Assembly (NCBI RefSeq): GCF_044465595.1
Contig: NZ_JBITLV010000006.1
Span: forward strand, 186,001-250,000
Direction: 5' to 3'
DNA: 64,000 bases
DNA from: Spongisporangium articulatum
GTDB lineage: Bacteria > Actinomycetota > Actinomycetes > Actinomycetales > Kineosporiaceae
Shown: piece after piece, positions 1 through 8,359 of the stretch
Position numbering within the stretch: position 1 is the stretch's first letter
Layout of the letters: every line of letters begins with the position of its first letter
Program-made: the position numbers and the translations under genes
Notes under the pieces: model-generated
Seen by the model: the letters and a program-made list of their open reading frames with translations, nothing else
Databases searched by the model: none
What the model was told of the DNA's origin: nothing

Positions 1-2156
1 TGGACGGCGACAGCTCGACCGCCTGGACGAGCGGCCGGTTCGCGGTCGACCAGTGGATCTCCGTCACCTTCCCGGACCGGGTCGGCTTCACGCAGCCGTT
101 GCAGGTCACCTTCAGCTCGACGGGTGCGCGCGTGTCCGCGGTCGAGGTGATCACCGACTCGGGGGCCGAGACCTCGACGCTCAACCCCGAGGGCGCCGGG
201 ACGGCGCAGTCGGTCCGCATCCCGGCGGGAGCGACGCGCACGCTCAAGCTCCGCATCGCCGGTGTGCCGGAGGGGGGCAACGACGAACTGCTGCCGGTGA
301 GCCTCTCCGCCCTACGGCTCCCCGGGATCACGCCCACCCGGACCTACGTGATGCCCCGGACCACGGGCACCCCGTCGGTGATCTCGCTGCGCTCGGCCCG
401 GGACGGCGTCGACGGCTGCATGTTCACCGACAACGACGCCCTCTGTTCGCCGAGACTCGTCCAGCAGAGCCAGGACTCGGACATCGACCGCACGGTCACG
501 CTGCCCGCGACCGCCGACTACGCGGCCGTCGGCACGGCCCGGTTGAAGGCGACCGCGCAGCTCGACGACCTGCTCGTGCCGTCGCAGAACGCGATGACGG
601 CCACCGCGTCGTCGCGGCGCACCCTGGAGCCGGCCGGCCGCCCGCAGGCCGCCGTCGACCGTGACCCGTCCACCGCCTGGATCGCCGGCATCAACGACCT
701 CACCCCGACCCTGACCATCTCGTGGCCGGGGAAGCGAGTCGTCGACCGGTTGCGATGGCAGGTCAGCCCGGTCCTGGCGGCGTCGAAGCCGGCCAGCCTG
801 GAGGTGCGGATCGGGAACCGGAGCACCACCGTCGAACCCGACGACGACGGCTGGATCAGCTTCCCGCGGGCCACCACCGACCGGATCACCCTGATCGTGC
901 GGGGCGTGATCGGCCTGCAGTCCCTCGACCGGGTCTCCGGGTTCCCGGTGAACCTGCCCGTGGGGGCCAGCGAGATCGTCGTGCCGGGCTCGGCCGACAC
1001 CACCCGGATCCCTCTGCCCGCCTACCGGACCGTGCAACTGTCCTGTGGTTCCGGCCCGGCCCTGGACGTCAACGGGCAGAGCATCCAGACCCGGCTGACC
1101 GGCACGACCGACCAGGTGCTGCGCCGCGCACCGATGACCGTGCGCCTGTGCAGTGCGATGCCGGCCCTGCGCGCGGGGGAGAACCGGATCGTCCTGCAGG
1201 AGAGCGACACCGTCACGCCCGAGTCGCTGACGATGGTCCCGGCCAGTACGGGTGCGCGCCTGCCGCAGACCACCGCCGCCCCCACGCCGGTGGTGGACGA
1301 CCTGTCCCAGGAGCACCGCACCGTCCAGGTCACCCCCGGGTCCGGGGCCCAGATCCTCGTGGTGCACGAGAACTTCAACGCCGGCTGGCGGGCCGAGCTC
1401 AAGGGTCGGCAACTCGAGACCATCCGGCTCGACGGTTGGCAGCAGGGGTACGTCGTGCCCGCCGGGCAGGGCGGCACGGTCGACCTGCGGTTCACCCCGG
1501 GCCGCCCCTACCGGCTCATCCTGATCACCGGGATGCTGATGGTCGCCCTGCTGGCCGCGATGGCGTTCCCGCGCCGGCGTCGCCGCCCGGCCCCGGGTTC
1601 GCCCGACGGCCGGGCCGTGGCCGCCGTCCAGCCGCCCGGGGGTCGGGCCGCGGCGCGCCGGGCCCGCCGGGCGCTGAGCGTCACCCTCGAGGAGGCGCCC
1701 GGCCGGTTCACCGACGGTCTGCTCGCCGCGGGCGCCCTCGTCTTCATGACCGGGTTGTGGGGGGTCGGGGTCGCGCTCGGCACGCTCGTGCTGCTGCGCC
1801 GGTACCCGGTCCGCGCCCTCGTGATCGGGGTGGGCGGCGTGACCGGCCTGACGGCGGCCCTCAGCGCCCGGTCGGTGGAGACGGCCTTCCTGTCCCAGGT
1901 GGCGATCTTCGGGGCGCTCGTTCTGCTGGCGGTGCTGGTGCTCGTCCTGGACGACGGGGGCGCGGGCCCGCTGGCCCGCATCGGCTCGGTGGTCGGCCGG
2001 TTCGTCCCGGCCCGCCGCCCGAGGACCGTGCCTAGGGTGCGCCTGCTCCCCGGGGCCGGTCGGCGTACACCGGAACCCCCACCGACGGAGACGTCGGAGG
2101 AAGGCCTTCTGCCGCAGGATCCTCCGGGTGCGGAGCCGGATCCCGAAGGTCGATGA
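1..2156 (+). CDS. aftD: Alpha-(1->3)-arabinofuranosyltransferase AftD-like protein, 3' part (5' end outside window)
   Basis: The reading frame is open from the window's left edge, so this is the C-terminal ~717 residues of a larger protein; mycobacterial AftD is about 1,400 aa. AftD is a membrane GT-C enzyme that branches cell-wall arabinan. Two discoidin (F5/8-type) signatures are visible: DGDSSTAWTSG at the left edge and a second around VDRDPSTAWIAG. Then comes the family-typical stretch NFNAGWRAEL ... LDGWQQGYVVPAG, followed by at least four hydrophobic segments and a Pro/Glu-rich tail. The tail overlaps the convergent acyltransferase gene by 125 bp. The AftD assignment rests on this C-terminal pattern because the catalytic membrane domain lies outside the window; activity is inferred. 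Confidence 0.8.
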   Translation, partial: DGDSSTAWTSGRFAVDQWISVTFPDRVGFTQPLQVTFSSTGARVSAVEVITDSGAETSTLNPEGAGTAQSVRIPAGATRTLKLRIAGVPEGGNDELLPVSLSALRLPGITPTRTYVMPRTTGTPSVISLRSARDGVDGCMFTDNDALCSPRLVQQSQDSDIDRTVTLPATADYAAVGTARLKATAQLDDLLVPSQNAMTATASSRRTLEPAGRPQAAVDRDPSTAWIAGINDLTPTLTISWPGKRVVDRLRWQVSPVLAASKPASLEVRIGNRSTTVEPDDDGWISFPRATTDRITLIVRGVIGLQSLDRVSGFPVNLPVGASEIVVPGSADTTRIPLPAYRTVQLSCGSGPALDVNGQSIQTRLTGTTDQVLRRAPMTVRLCSAMPALRAGENRIVLQESDTVTPESLTMVPASTGARLPQTTAAPTPVVDDLSQEHRTVQVTPGSGAQILVVHENFNAGWRAELKGRQLETIRLDGWQQGYVVPAGQGGTVDLRFTPGRPYRLILITGMLMVALLAAMAFPRRRRRPAPGSPDGRAVAAVQPPGGRAAARRARRALSVTLEEAPGRFTDGLLAAGALVFMTGLWGVGVALGTLVLLRRYPVRALVIGVGGVTGLTAALSARSVETAFLSQVAIFGALVLLAVLVLVLDDGGAGPLARIGSVVGRFVPARRPRTVPRVRLLPGAGRRTPEPPPTETSEEGLLPQDPPGAEPDPEGR

Positions 2157-3879
2157 CCAGCGGGATGGCCGACGTGTCCGCCAGGTCCTCGTCGGTCCAC
2201 TGGTCGTCGGCGCCCCAGTCGCCACCCCACTCGTCGTGACCGTCCCGCGTCCTGCGGCGCAGGGCGCCCAGCGAGGGGCGCAACGACGGACGCAACGACG
2301 GGCGCAGCGCCTGGCCCAGCGCCGGCCGGCGCAGGCCGCCCAGGTCGAACCCGTTGCGGAACCGGCGCTGCAGGGGCGCCTCGACGTACTTCCACGACAG
2401 CGTTCCGACCGCCGCGCTCGCCGCCATCGTCAGCACCAGGGTGACCCAGAACCCGCCCGCGAAGACCTTCATCCGCAGCAGGTTGCGGATGGTCTCCATC
2501 AGCATCGGGTGGAACAGGAAGACGCCGAAGCTGACCCGGCCGAGCCAGGTGAAGAAGCGGTTGCCGGCCACGGCCCGCCAGCGTTGGGACTCCTCGCCGA
2601 GAACGGCGGGCAGCAGCAGCAGCGCCCCGATGACCATGAAGCAGATGTGCTTCGTCAGGTTCTCGCCCCGGGTCGCGGCCTCGAGGTCGTACGGCCCGGC
2701 CAGGCTCGTGGTCATCAGCCAGTACCCGCAGAACGCGATCGCCCAGCAGACGCCGGGCTGGGCGGCCAGGCTGCGCAGCCACGACGGCACGACGTGCGGG
2801 CGCTCCCGCATCCAGGCCAGGCCCATGCCGACGGCGAACCAGTCGAGGAAGGCCGGTAGCCACAGCAGCTGCTTGGCCGAGAAGGCCGGCTCGTGGATGA
2901 AGGCGGCCCGCCAGACGATCGCGATCACGATCATGGCCAGGAGGCCCAGGGCCACTCGACGATCCGAGGGCCCCTCGGACGGGGCCTCGGCGGGCAGGAC
3001 GGAGACGACCGGCGCTCGCTCCGCTCGCTGGGTGGCCCGCCCGGACGGCGTGGGCGCGGCGCTGCGGGTCGTCGTGCGGTCCGTCGACGCGACCGCCAGG
3101 TCCACCCGGGCGCGGGCCGCCGGCGCGGCCGGGACCGCACGCCGGAGCCGGTGCCCCAGCGACTTCTCCCGGGCCTCCTGCTCACGCAGCTCACGCCGGC
3201 TCATCGGGCGCGGCGCGTCGAGCGGACGCTTGATCGGACCGGTCTCGACCAGCGGGGCCGGGGCGATCCGGCGCGGGGTGCCGGCCCCCGGGTCCGCGGC
3301 GACCGGGCGCGACCCCGGTGTGCGCCGCGGCCGGCCGAGGATCGCGTAGGCCAGCAGCGGGAGCACCGCGTAGAACGACACCTCGACCGCGAGGCTCCAG
3401 AGCTGGACCAGGCCGTCGAGCTGCTCGCCGAAGTCGTAGAAGTAGTTCTGCAGCTGGAAGGTGGTCGCCACCCAGACCCCGCCGGATGCCTCGCGGGCCT
3501 TGGCCAGGAGCAGGTAGTTGACGACGATCGCGACCAGCAGGGCCGGGTAGATGCGCACGAACCGGCGACGTAGGTAGCTGCCCACTGCGACCGGTGTGCG
3601 CCGGCCGTAGGCGGCCAGCAGGAAGGGCCGGAACAGCAGGAACCCGGACAGGAGGAAGAACAGCGCGACCCCGAAGTCGAGGCGTGCGAGCCACCCGGCC
3701 CAGGGCCCGTAGATGCCGGCGGCGGTCGTGAACCCGACGTGGGTCACCACGACCATCATCGCCGCGATGCCCCGGTACGCCTCGAGCACGGGCAGGTCGT
3801 GGTTGCCGAGCGCGCTCTCGGGCCCGGTCCGGGGGTCGTCCACCGGCGCGTCCACCGAGGCGTCCGTCGGCGCGCTCAT
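2032..3879 (-). CDS. Acyltransferase-3 family membrane protein
   Basis: This 615-residue protein is likely to O-acylate a cell-envelope glycan or lipid. It opens with the family signature (VLEAYRGIAAMMVVVTHVGF; the His is the expected catalytic residue) and has about ten membrane segments. A long basic, Pro/Ala/Arg-rich cytoplasmic insert of roughly 130 residues splits the membrane domain, and the tail carries three RPSL repeats encoded by a 12-bp tandem repeat. I chose the ATG at 3879, which overlaps the upstream stop as ATGA; an earlier in-frame start would read into out-of-frame sequence of the upstream gene. It is probably cotranscribed with that membrane protein. Substrate unknown. Confidence 0.85.
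   Translation of the reverse strand: MSAPTDASVDAPVDDPRTGPESALGNHDLPVLEAYRGIAAMMVVVTHVGFTTAAGIYGPWAGWLARLDFGVALFFLLSGFLLFRPFLLAAYGRRTPVAVGSYLRRRFVRIYPALLVAIVVNYLLLAKAREASGGVWVATTFQLQNYFYDFGEQLDGLVQLWSLAVEVSFYAVLPLLAYAILGRPRRTPGSRPVAADPGAGTPRRIAPAPLVETGPIKRPLDAPRPMSRRELREQEAREKSLGHRLRRAVPAAPAARARVDLAVASTDRTTTRSAAPTPSGRATQRAERAPVVSVLPAEAPSEGPSDRRVALGLLAMIVIAIVWRAAFIHEPAFSAKQLLWLPAFLDWFAVGMGLAWMRERPHVVPSWLRSLAAQPGVCWAIAFCGYWLMTTSLAGPYDLEAATRGENLTKHICFMVIGALLLLPAVLGEESQRWRAVAGNRFFTWLGRVSFGVFLFHPMLMETIRNLLRMKVFAGGFWVTLVLTMAASAAVGTLSWKYVEAPLQRRFRNGFDLGGLRRPALGQALRPSLRPSLRPSLGALRRRTRDGHDEWGGDWGADDQWTDEDLADTSAIPLVIDLRDPAPHPEDPAAEGLPPTSPSVGVPVYADRPRGAGAP
2273..2308. repeat. 12-bp tandem repeat, three units
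   Basis: Three near-identical 12-bp units encode the RPSLRPSLRPSL run in the C-terminal tail of the acyltransferase. The multiple-of-three unit keeps the frame whatever the copy number. Confidence 0.85.
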
Positions 3880-6014
3880 CGGTAGGGCACCCAGACGGAC
3901 AGGGACGTGACGCAGAAGTTGCCGCCACCCGAGAACCCGACCTTCACGGCGTGCACCGTCCGGCCGTAGTTCACGGCCACGTGCATCCGGTGCGCGCCGG
4001 CGGGCAGCTCGACGTCGCTGTAGCGCACGGGCGTGAGCTGCCGGCCCTGCGGGGTCTGCATGCTCACCTCCACCCGGCCTCCGGTGGCGGACAGGAAACC
4101 GACCTCGATCTGCGCACCCGCCTGGTACGGGACGTCCCGCGACAGGCGCAGCCACCGGGTGGTCCGCTGACCGCCGCGGATGCTGCCGACACATCCGGAC
4201 GATTCGCTCATGCCCAGATTAGCCGTCAATGGGGTATCCAGGGCGCCCGTGTCGTTCACGGACCGGGACTGCCCGTCGGCGTCGTGGAAGCGGGCGTCGG
4301 GGCGGATCAGCAGCACCAGCGGCGCCGAACTCGGGAAGACCCGGCTCTGCGCGTCGGGCTGGATCGACCGCGGCAGCGGGGTGGCCAGGATGCGCGGGTA
4401 GGCCTCGGCGTCGCCGACGTAGCCGCGCATCGTCGACAGCCACCGGCCGGTCGGGTTGTCCCACCAGGCGATCCCGTAGGTGACCGTGCTGACGAGCGAC
4501 CCGGCGAGCACCGCGGCGACCACCACGGCGAGGGTCAGCCCGCCGGTGCCGATCTCGCGCGGCCGCTCCGGGACGGCGGTCGCGGCCGTCCTCGGGGCGG
4601 GCGCCCCAGCCGTCCGGGTCGTCCAGGTCGTCCGCGTCGTCTGGCTCGTCTGGCTCGTCTGGCTCGTCAGGCCCGTCTGCGCCGCCGCCTCGGCCAGCCG
4701 GCGCTCGCGCCGGGTCATCGGCACGCCGGAGGCGAGTTCGGCCGGCGGGAGCGGGGTTTCGGCGGGGTGGTCGTACCGGACGGCGTCGCTCGCCTCGCCC
4801 GCCTCCGGTGCTTCGGATGCGTCGGCGGCCGGGAAGGCCGCGATCGAGGCGGCCAGGACCAGGTAGGGGACCAGCAGCACGGTCAGCAGGTCGGCCCGGC
4901 TGAACAGGACCCCCACGGCGTCGGTGCGGGCCACGGACGCGACGGCCGCCGCGGCCACCAGTACCAGCGCGAAGAAGCCGGCGGCGCGCGCCGTCCGGCC
5001 GGGGCCCCGGCGCACCGCGACCCCGAACCCCACCACGGCGACGGCCCAGAACAGCACGGTGAGCGTCGTCCCCGGCGACAGCACGACCGCGTAGGCCCGG
5101 GCGCCGTCCCAGCCGTAGGGCCCGCCGAGCAGCCCGGGCACGACCTGGTGCAGCAGGGCCCGGCCTACGGCACCGGCCACGTCGGCCGGGGCGTGCGGCG
5201 CGGCCGGCGTCCCCGCCGCGCCCGAGCGGGTCAGGTACAGGCCGAGGAACGCCGCCGCCGGTACGGCCGACGCGATCAGGCCGAGGAGGGCTCCCGGCCA
5301 CCGGGAGCGGCCGGCCAGGACGGTCAGCTGGAGCGCGAGGAGCACGGCCGGCACGGCGATCCCGCTCACGTGGCAGGCGCAGGCCAGCAGGGTGGCCGCC
5401 GCCACCACGACCAGGCTGCGGGCCTGCCGCTGCAGCTGCCAGGCGGCGAACGCGTCGACCGCCCACAGGCCGGCGGCCGTGGCCGCGAGGACGGTGAGCG
5501 CGGGACGCTCCCAGACGGTCGCCGTGAGCAGGGCGGGCGTGAAGAGCATCACGGCCAACGGCACGGTGATCAGGAGGCGGGGCCCGACGAGGCGGCGCAG
5601 CAGCCGGTAGAAGGCGACCCCCAGGGCGACCCGGACGAACAGGGCCACGAACGTCGCCGGCCAGTGCTCGAGCGGGAACCGGGTGGCCTGCACCCAGTCC
5701 ACGAGCCGCGGTACCGGGGCGAAGGGACCGTCGGCGGGGGAGAGCACGAAGGAGACGAACGACGTGTTCAGCGTGGCCGCCTGGGCGCGCAGGTCGTCCA
5801 GGTACAGCGAACCCCGGCCGACGAGCAGGGCGAGGACCGCGACCTGGGCCAGCAGGAGGGCCCCCGCGACGGCGTCCGTGCGGGTGAACGCCTCGCGGCG
5901 GCGCCGGACGACGGCGGCCAGCCAGCCGGGCAGCCCGAGGGTGAGGTCGGAGTCGGCCTCGTAGCGGTAGGGGTCGTCGACGTCGTCGATCAACCCGGGA
6001 CGCCGCACGGCCAC
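3876..6014 (-). CDS. Large multi-pass membrane protein of the cell-envelope cluster
   Basis: About 712 residues. The N-terminal ~400 residues hold many hydrophobic helices separated by short Arg-rich loops, in a layout like GT-C glycosyltransferases. A Ser/Thr/Gln-rich linker encoded by 9-bp repeats follows, then another membrane helix, and a C-terminal soluble region rich in beta-type sequence with two Cys that may be extracytoplasmic. I prefer GTG 6014 over GTG 6032 because AGGAGG lies 8 nt before it. Its stop overlaps the acyltransferase start as TCAT on the plus strand, indicating translational coupling. I recognise no catalytic motif; a role in polysaccharide or arabinan assembly is inferred only from its neighbours. 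Confidence 0.75.
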   Translation of the reverse strand: MAVRRPGLIDDVDDPYRYEADSDLTLGLPGWLAAVVRRRREAFTRTDAVAGALLLAQVAVLALLVGRGSLYLDDLRAQAATLNTSFVSFVLSPADGPFAPVPRLVDWVQATRFPLEHWPATFVALFVRVALGVAFYRLLRRLVGPRLLITVPLAVMLFTPALLTATVWERPALTVLAATAAGLWAVDAFAAWQLQRQARSLVVVAAATLLACACHVSGIAVPAVLLALQLTVLAGRSRWPGALLGLIASAVPAAAFLGLYLTRSGAAGTPAAPHAPADVAGAVGRALLHQVVPGLLGGPYGWDGARAYAVVLSPGTTLTVLFWAVAVVGFGVAVRRGPGRTARAAGFFALVLVAAAAVASVARTDAVGVLFSRADLLTVLLVPYLVLAASIAAFPAADASEAPEAGEASDAVRYDHPAETPLPPAELASGVPMTRRERRLAEAAAQTGLTSQTSQTSQTTRTTWTTRTAGAPAPRTAATAVPERPREIGTGGLTLAVVVAAVLAGSLVSTVTYGIAWWDNPTGRWLSTMRGYVGDAEAYPRILATPLPRSIQPDAQSRVFPSSAPLVLLIRPDARFHDADGQSRSVNDTGALDTPLTANLGMSESSGCVGSIRGGQRTTRWLRLSRDVPYQAGAQIEVGFLSATGGRVEVSMQTPQGRQLTPVRYSDVELPAGAHRMHVAVNYGRTVHAVKVGFSGGGNFCVTSLSVWVPYR
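4611..4682. repeat. 9-bp tandem repeat, about eight units, in coding sequence
   Basis: Eight successive 9-bp units share a CGTC core. The middle three are identical (CGTCTGGCT) and the flanking ones have diverged. They encode a Thr/Ser/Gln-rich linker in the membrane protein. Confidence 0.85.
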
Positions 6015-6119
6015 CCTGTCCACCTCCTGCACACTCTCAGTGTGCCGTGCGCCACCCCTCGGGCGCAGGTGTGACGCAAAGTGACGCCGAACGAGTGGCG
6101 ACTACCTATGAATCGGCTG

Positions 6120-6143
6120 GTAATGTGCCGCGGGCCACATTAC
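6120..6143. promoter_or_regulatory. Inverted repeat in divergent intergenic region
   Basis: Perfect 8-bp arms GTAATGTG and CACATTAC are separated by 8 nt of GC-rich sequence. They lie between the divergent membrane-protein gene (minus) and the DUF3068 gene (plus). The geometry suits a dimeric regulator, and the arms contain TAATGT -10-like hexamers on both strands. Function is inferred. Confidence 0.5.
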
Positions 6144-6227
6144 GTCGTGTAGTCAGTGCTGTGGCTGGTTCAGTGCACTTCCGTTGGCCCCGCCGCCCCC
6201 GACCCCGCCCTGGAGTTGTTGGTCCCC

Positions 6228-7274
6228 ATGCGTAGGTTGATCGGTCTGGCCCTCATCGGGTTCGGTGTCTTCTGCGTCGCGTTCGCGATCGCGCTGCCCA
6301 ACTTCGTGTACCCGCGGGTGGCCAAGGTGCCGGAGAACCCGCAGGAGAAGATCGTCGCGAAGGGCACGGGCCTCACGGTCCTGGTGCCGGCGCTGGTCGT
6401 GAAGGGCGGCAACGGCCTGCTCACGGACCAGACGGTCATCTCGACCCGGTACGTCCAGGGGCAGGTGCCGCCCAACGGCTCCAAGGTGCCCGACGGGCAG
6501 GCCTTCTACCGGCAGGCCTACAACGCCTTCGTCGACAACCCGAGCATCGACCCCGCGGACACGCTGCTCGAGGCCAACATCGAGGCGGCCTCGTTCGACG
6601 GCTTCACCGGTGAGGCGACGAACTGCTGCGGCGACTACGTCATCGAGGACCCGACCGACGACGTCGGAGAGTCCGTGAAGCACCGCGGCCTGGTGTTCAA
6701 GTTCCCGTTCAAGACGGAGCGCAAGAACTACGAGTGGTGGGACAGCACGATCAAGGCCACCGCGACCGCCCGCTACGACGGCACCGAGAAGATCAACGGG
6801 CTGGTCACCTACCGCTTCATCCAGGTGATCACCGACGAGGTCGTCGGCACCGAGGCGGTCCCGGGCGCGATGGTCGGCTCCGACGAGCAGAGCGTCAACG
6901 CCGACCGGATCTACGCCACCAAGCGCACCCTGTGGGTCGAGCCGAACACCGGCGCCGTGGTCAAGGGCGCGGAGGACGTGAACCAGCGCCTGTCCTACGA
7001 GGGCAAGTCGGCGCCGATCATCTACGGCCACCTCGAGTTCACGCCGGAGACCGTCCAGAACGAGGTCGACGAGTACAAGCCGCTGGCGTGGCGCCTGGCC
7101 TTCGTGACGACCTGGGGCCCGGTCGGCGGTTGGGTGGCCGGGCCGATCCTCGCGCTGATCGGCATCACGATCCTGTACTTCGGGCGCACCGAGTCCCGTG
7201 ACTGGGACGAGTGGGACGACGACGACGAGGACGAGGACGACGAGGCGGACGACCGCAGTTTCGCCCGCTCCTAG
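6228..7274 (+). CDS. DUF3068 (porin PorA family-annotated) membrane-anchored protein
   Basis: The 348-residue protein has an N-terminal signal anchor (MRRLIGLALIGFGVFCVAFA), a ~290-residue extracytoplasmic region and a C-terminal helix near residue 310-330 followed by an extremely acidic cytoplasmic tail (DEWDDDDEDEDDEADD). This is the DUF3068 layout; databases often call the family PorA-like, but porin function is not shown by sequence. I use ATG 6228 because it begins directly with the signal anchor; a start 24 codons upstream adds an unlike segment. Its TAG stop shares the palindrome CTAG with the stop of the convergent methyltransferase gene. Confidence 0.85.
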   Translation: MRRLIGLALIGFGVFCVAFAIALPNFVYPRVAKVPENPQEKIVAKGTGLTVLVPALVVKGGNGLLTDQTVISTRYVQGQVPPNGSKVPDGQAFYRQAYNAFVDNPSIDPADTLLEANIEAASFDGFTGEATNCCGDYVIEDPTDDVGESVKHRGLVFKFPFKTERKNYEWWDSTIKATATARYDGTEKINGLVTYRFIQVITDEVVGTEAVPGAMVGSDEQSVNADRIYATKRTLWVEPNTGAVVKGAEDVNQRLSYEGKSAPIIYGHLEFTPETVQNEVDEYKPLAWRLAFVTTWGPVGGWVAGPILALIGITILYFGRTESRDWDEWDDDDEDEDDEADDRSFARS

Positions 7275-8083
7275 TCCTCCAGCTCGTCCTCCCGGCGGCA
7301 CACGAAGATCGCGGTGCCGGGGATGATCTCGCCCCGACGCGGGCTCCAGCCACCCCAGGTGCGCCGGAGCTCGGGCGGCCAGGTCGGCTCGACGAGGTCG
7401 ACGAGCCGGAACCCGGCGGCGCTGAGCAGGCGCACCTGCTCGCCGAGCGTCCGGTGGTGCTCGGCGTAGGTGACGACGCCCCGGCGGTCGGTCTCCACGT
7501 AGGGCGTGGTGTCGAAGTAGGAGCGGGTGGCCTTCAGGCCGCGCGGGCCCGGGTCGTCGGGGAACGCCCACCGGATCGGGTGGGTGATCGCGAAGACCCA
7601 CCGGCCGCCTGGGCGCAGCACCCGCGCGACCTCGGCGTAGATCCGGCCCGGGTCGGCCACGAAGGGCACGGCGCCGTACGCGGTGAAGGCCGCGTCGAGC
7701 GAGCCGTCCGCGAACGGCAGGATCCGGGCGTCGCACTGGATGAGGGGAACGGGCGCGCTCCCGGGCGGGGACTGGACCGAGCGCAGCATCCCCGCCGACA
7801 GGTCGGTGGCCACCACCTGCGCGCCCCGCCCGGCCAGCCAGCGCGAGCACTGCGCACCCCCCGCCCCCACCTCCAGGACGCGGAGCCCGCGGACGTCGCC
7901 GAGCAGGTGGGCGTCGTCCTCGCGCAGCCCCTCGGGGCACCAGACGAAGCCGTCCGGACCGCCCAGGTCGCCCCGATGCTCCTCCTGGTAGCCGACGGCG
8001 GATCCGTCCCACCAGGACCGGTTCGCCCGGACCGTCTCCTCGGCCCCGGCGGCGCGGTAACCGGCGTCGCCCAGGTCGCTCAC
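7271..8083 (-). CDS. Class I SAM-dependent methyltransferase
   Basis: A 270-residue protein with a Rossmann methyltransferase core. Motif I is VLEVGAGGAQCSRWLAG, the motif II acidic residue is in VVATDLS, and post-motif sequences ARILPFADGSLDAAFTA and EVARVLRPGGRWVFA are typical of the UbiE/type-11 group. GTG 8083 starts at the point where homology-like sequence begins (SDLGDAGYRAAG, then RANRSWWDGSA); longer versions read into low-quality sequence. It diverges from rpsA across a 276-bp spacer. Substrate not predictable; small molecules are the usual targets of this group. Confidence 0.85.
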   Translation of the reverse strand: MSDLGDAGYRAAGAEETVRANRSWWDGSAVGYQEEHRGDLGGPDGFVWCPEGLREDDAHLLGDVRGLRVLEVGAGGAQCSRWLAGRGAQVVATDLSAGMLRSVQSPPGSAPVPLIQCDARILPFADGSLDAAFTAYGAVPFVADPGRIYAEVARVLRPGGRWVFAITHPIRWAFPDDPGPRGLKATRSYFDTTPYVETDRRGVVTYAEHHRTLGEQVRLLSAAGFRLVDLVEPTWPPELRRTWGGWSPRRGEIIPGTAIFVCRREDELED

Positions 8084-8143
8084 CGTTCGCTCACGGGCCT
8101 GATGATCCCGCAGGTCGGCCCGCGTGTCCGCTCCGGTGCTGCT

Positions 8144-8173
8144 TTGACCCTCCCGAGGCGCGGTGGCTATCCT
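8144..8173 (+). promoter_or_regulatory. Sigma-70-type promoter of rpsA
   Basis: TTGACC at 8144-8149 and TATCCT at 8168-8173 are separated by 18 bp. This is the best housekeeping promoter match I see in the window. A start near 8180 would give a leader of about 180 nt before rpsA. Confidence 0.7.
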
Positions 8174-8179
8174 GTGACG

Positions 8180-8359
8180 AAGCGCATGCTGTGTGCGCGG
8201 ACGTGTGTTTGTCTCTGATCCGACTGGCGCGGTACCCCGGCTCCTGGCCCGGGTGGTTTTCGCCACCGACTCGGGGCTACGGCCTGTGTTCGCGGCGTGT
8301 GCTGAACAACCTCATTTCAGCCCACCACGACGACCAGTCCACATCGGAGCCCCTACTTC
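8180..8359 (+). other. 5' leader of rpsA
   Basis: The predicted untranslated leader between the rpsA promoter and ATG contains a short hairpin, GGTGG-TTTTCG-CCACC, at 8252-8267 and a weak GGAG about 10 nt before the ATG. Autoregulation of S1 through its leader is known in enterobacteria. Whether this leader does the same is unknown; I do not recognise a named RNA family. Confidence 0.4.

Noticed and set aside
312..2225. 637-codon open frame antisense to the aftD-like gene
   Set aside because: Composition (Gly/Arg/Pro/His-rich, no domains) is typical of an antisense frame in GC-rich DNA.
3951..6074. 707-codon plus-strand frame opposite the large membrane protein
   Set aside because: It has no hydrophobic or domain pattern, while the minus strand encodes clear membrane helices with a ribosome-binding site.
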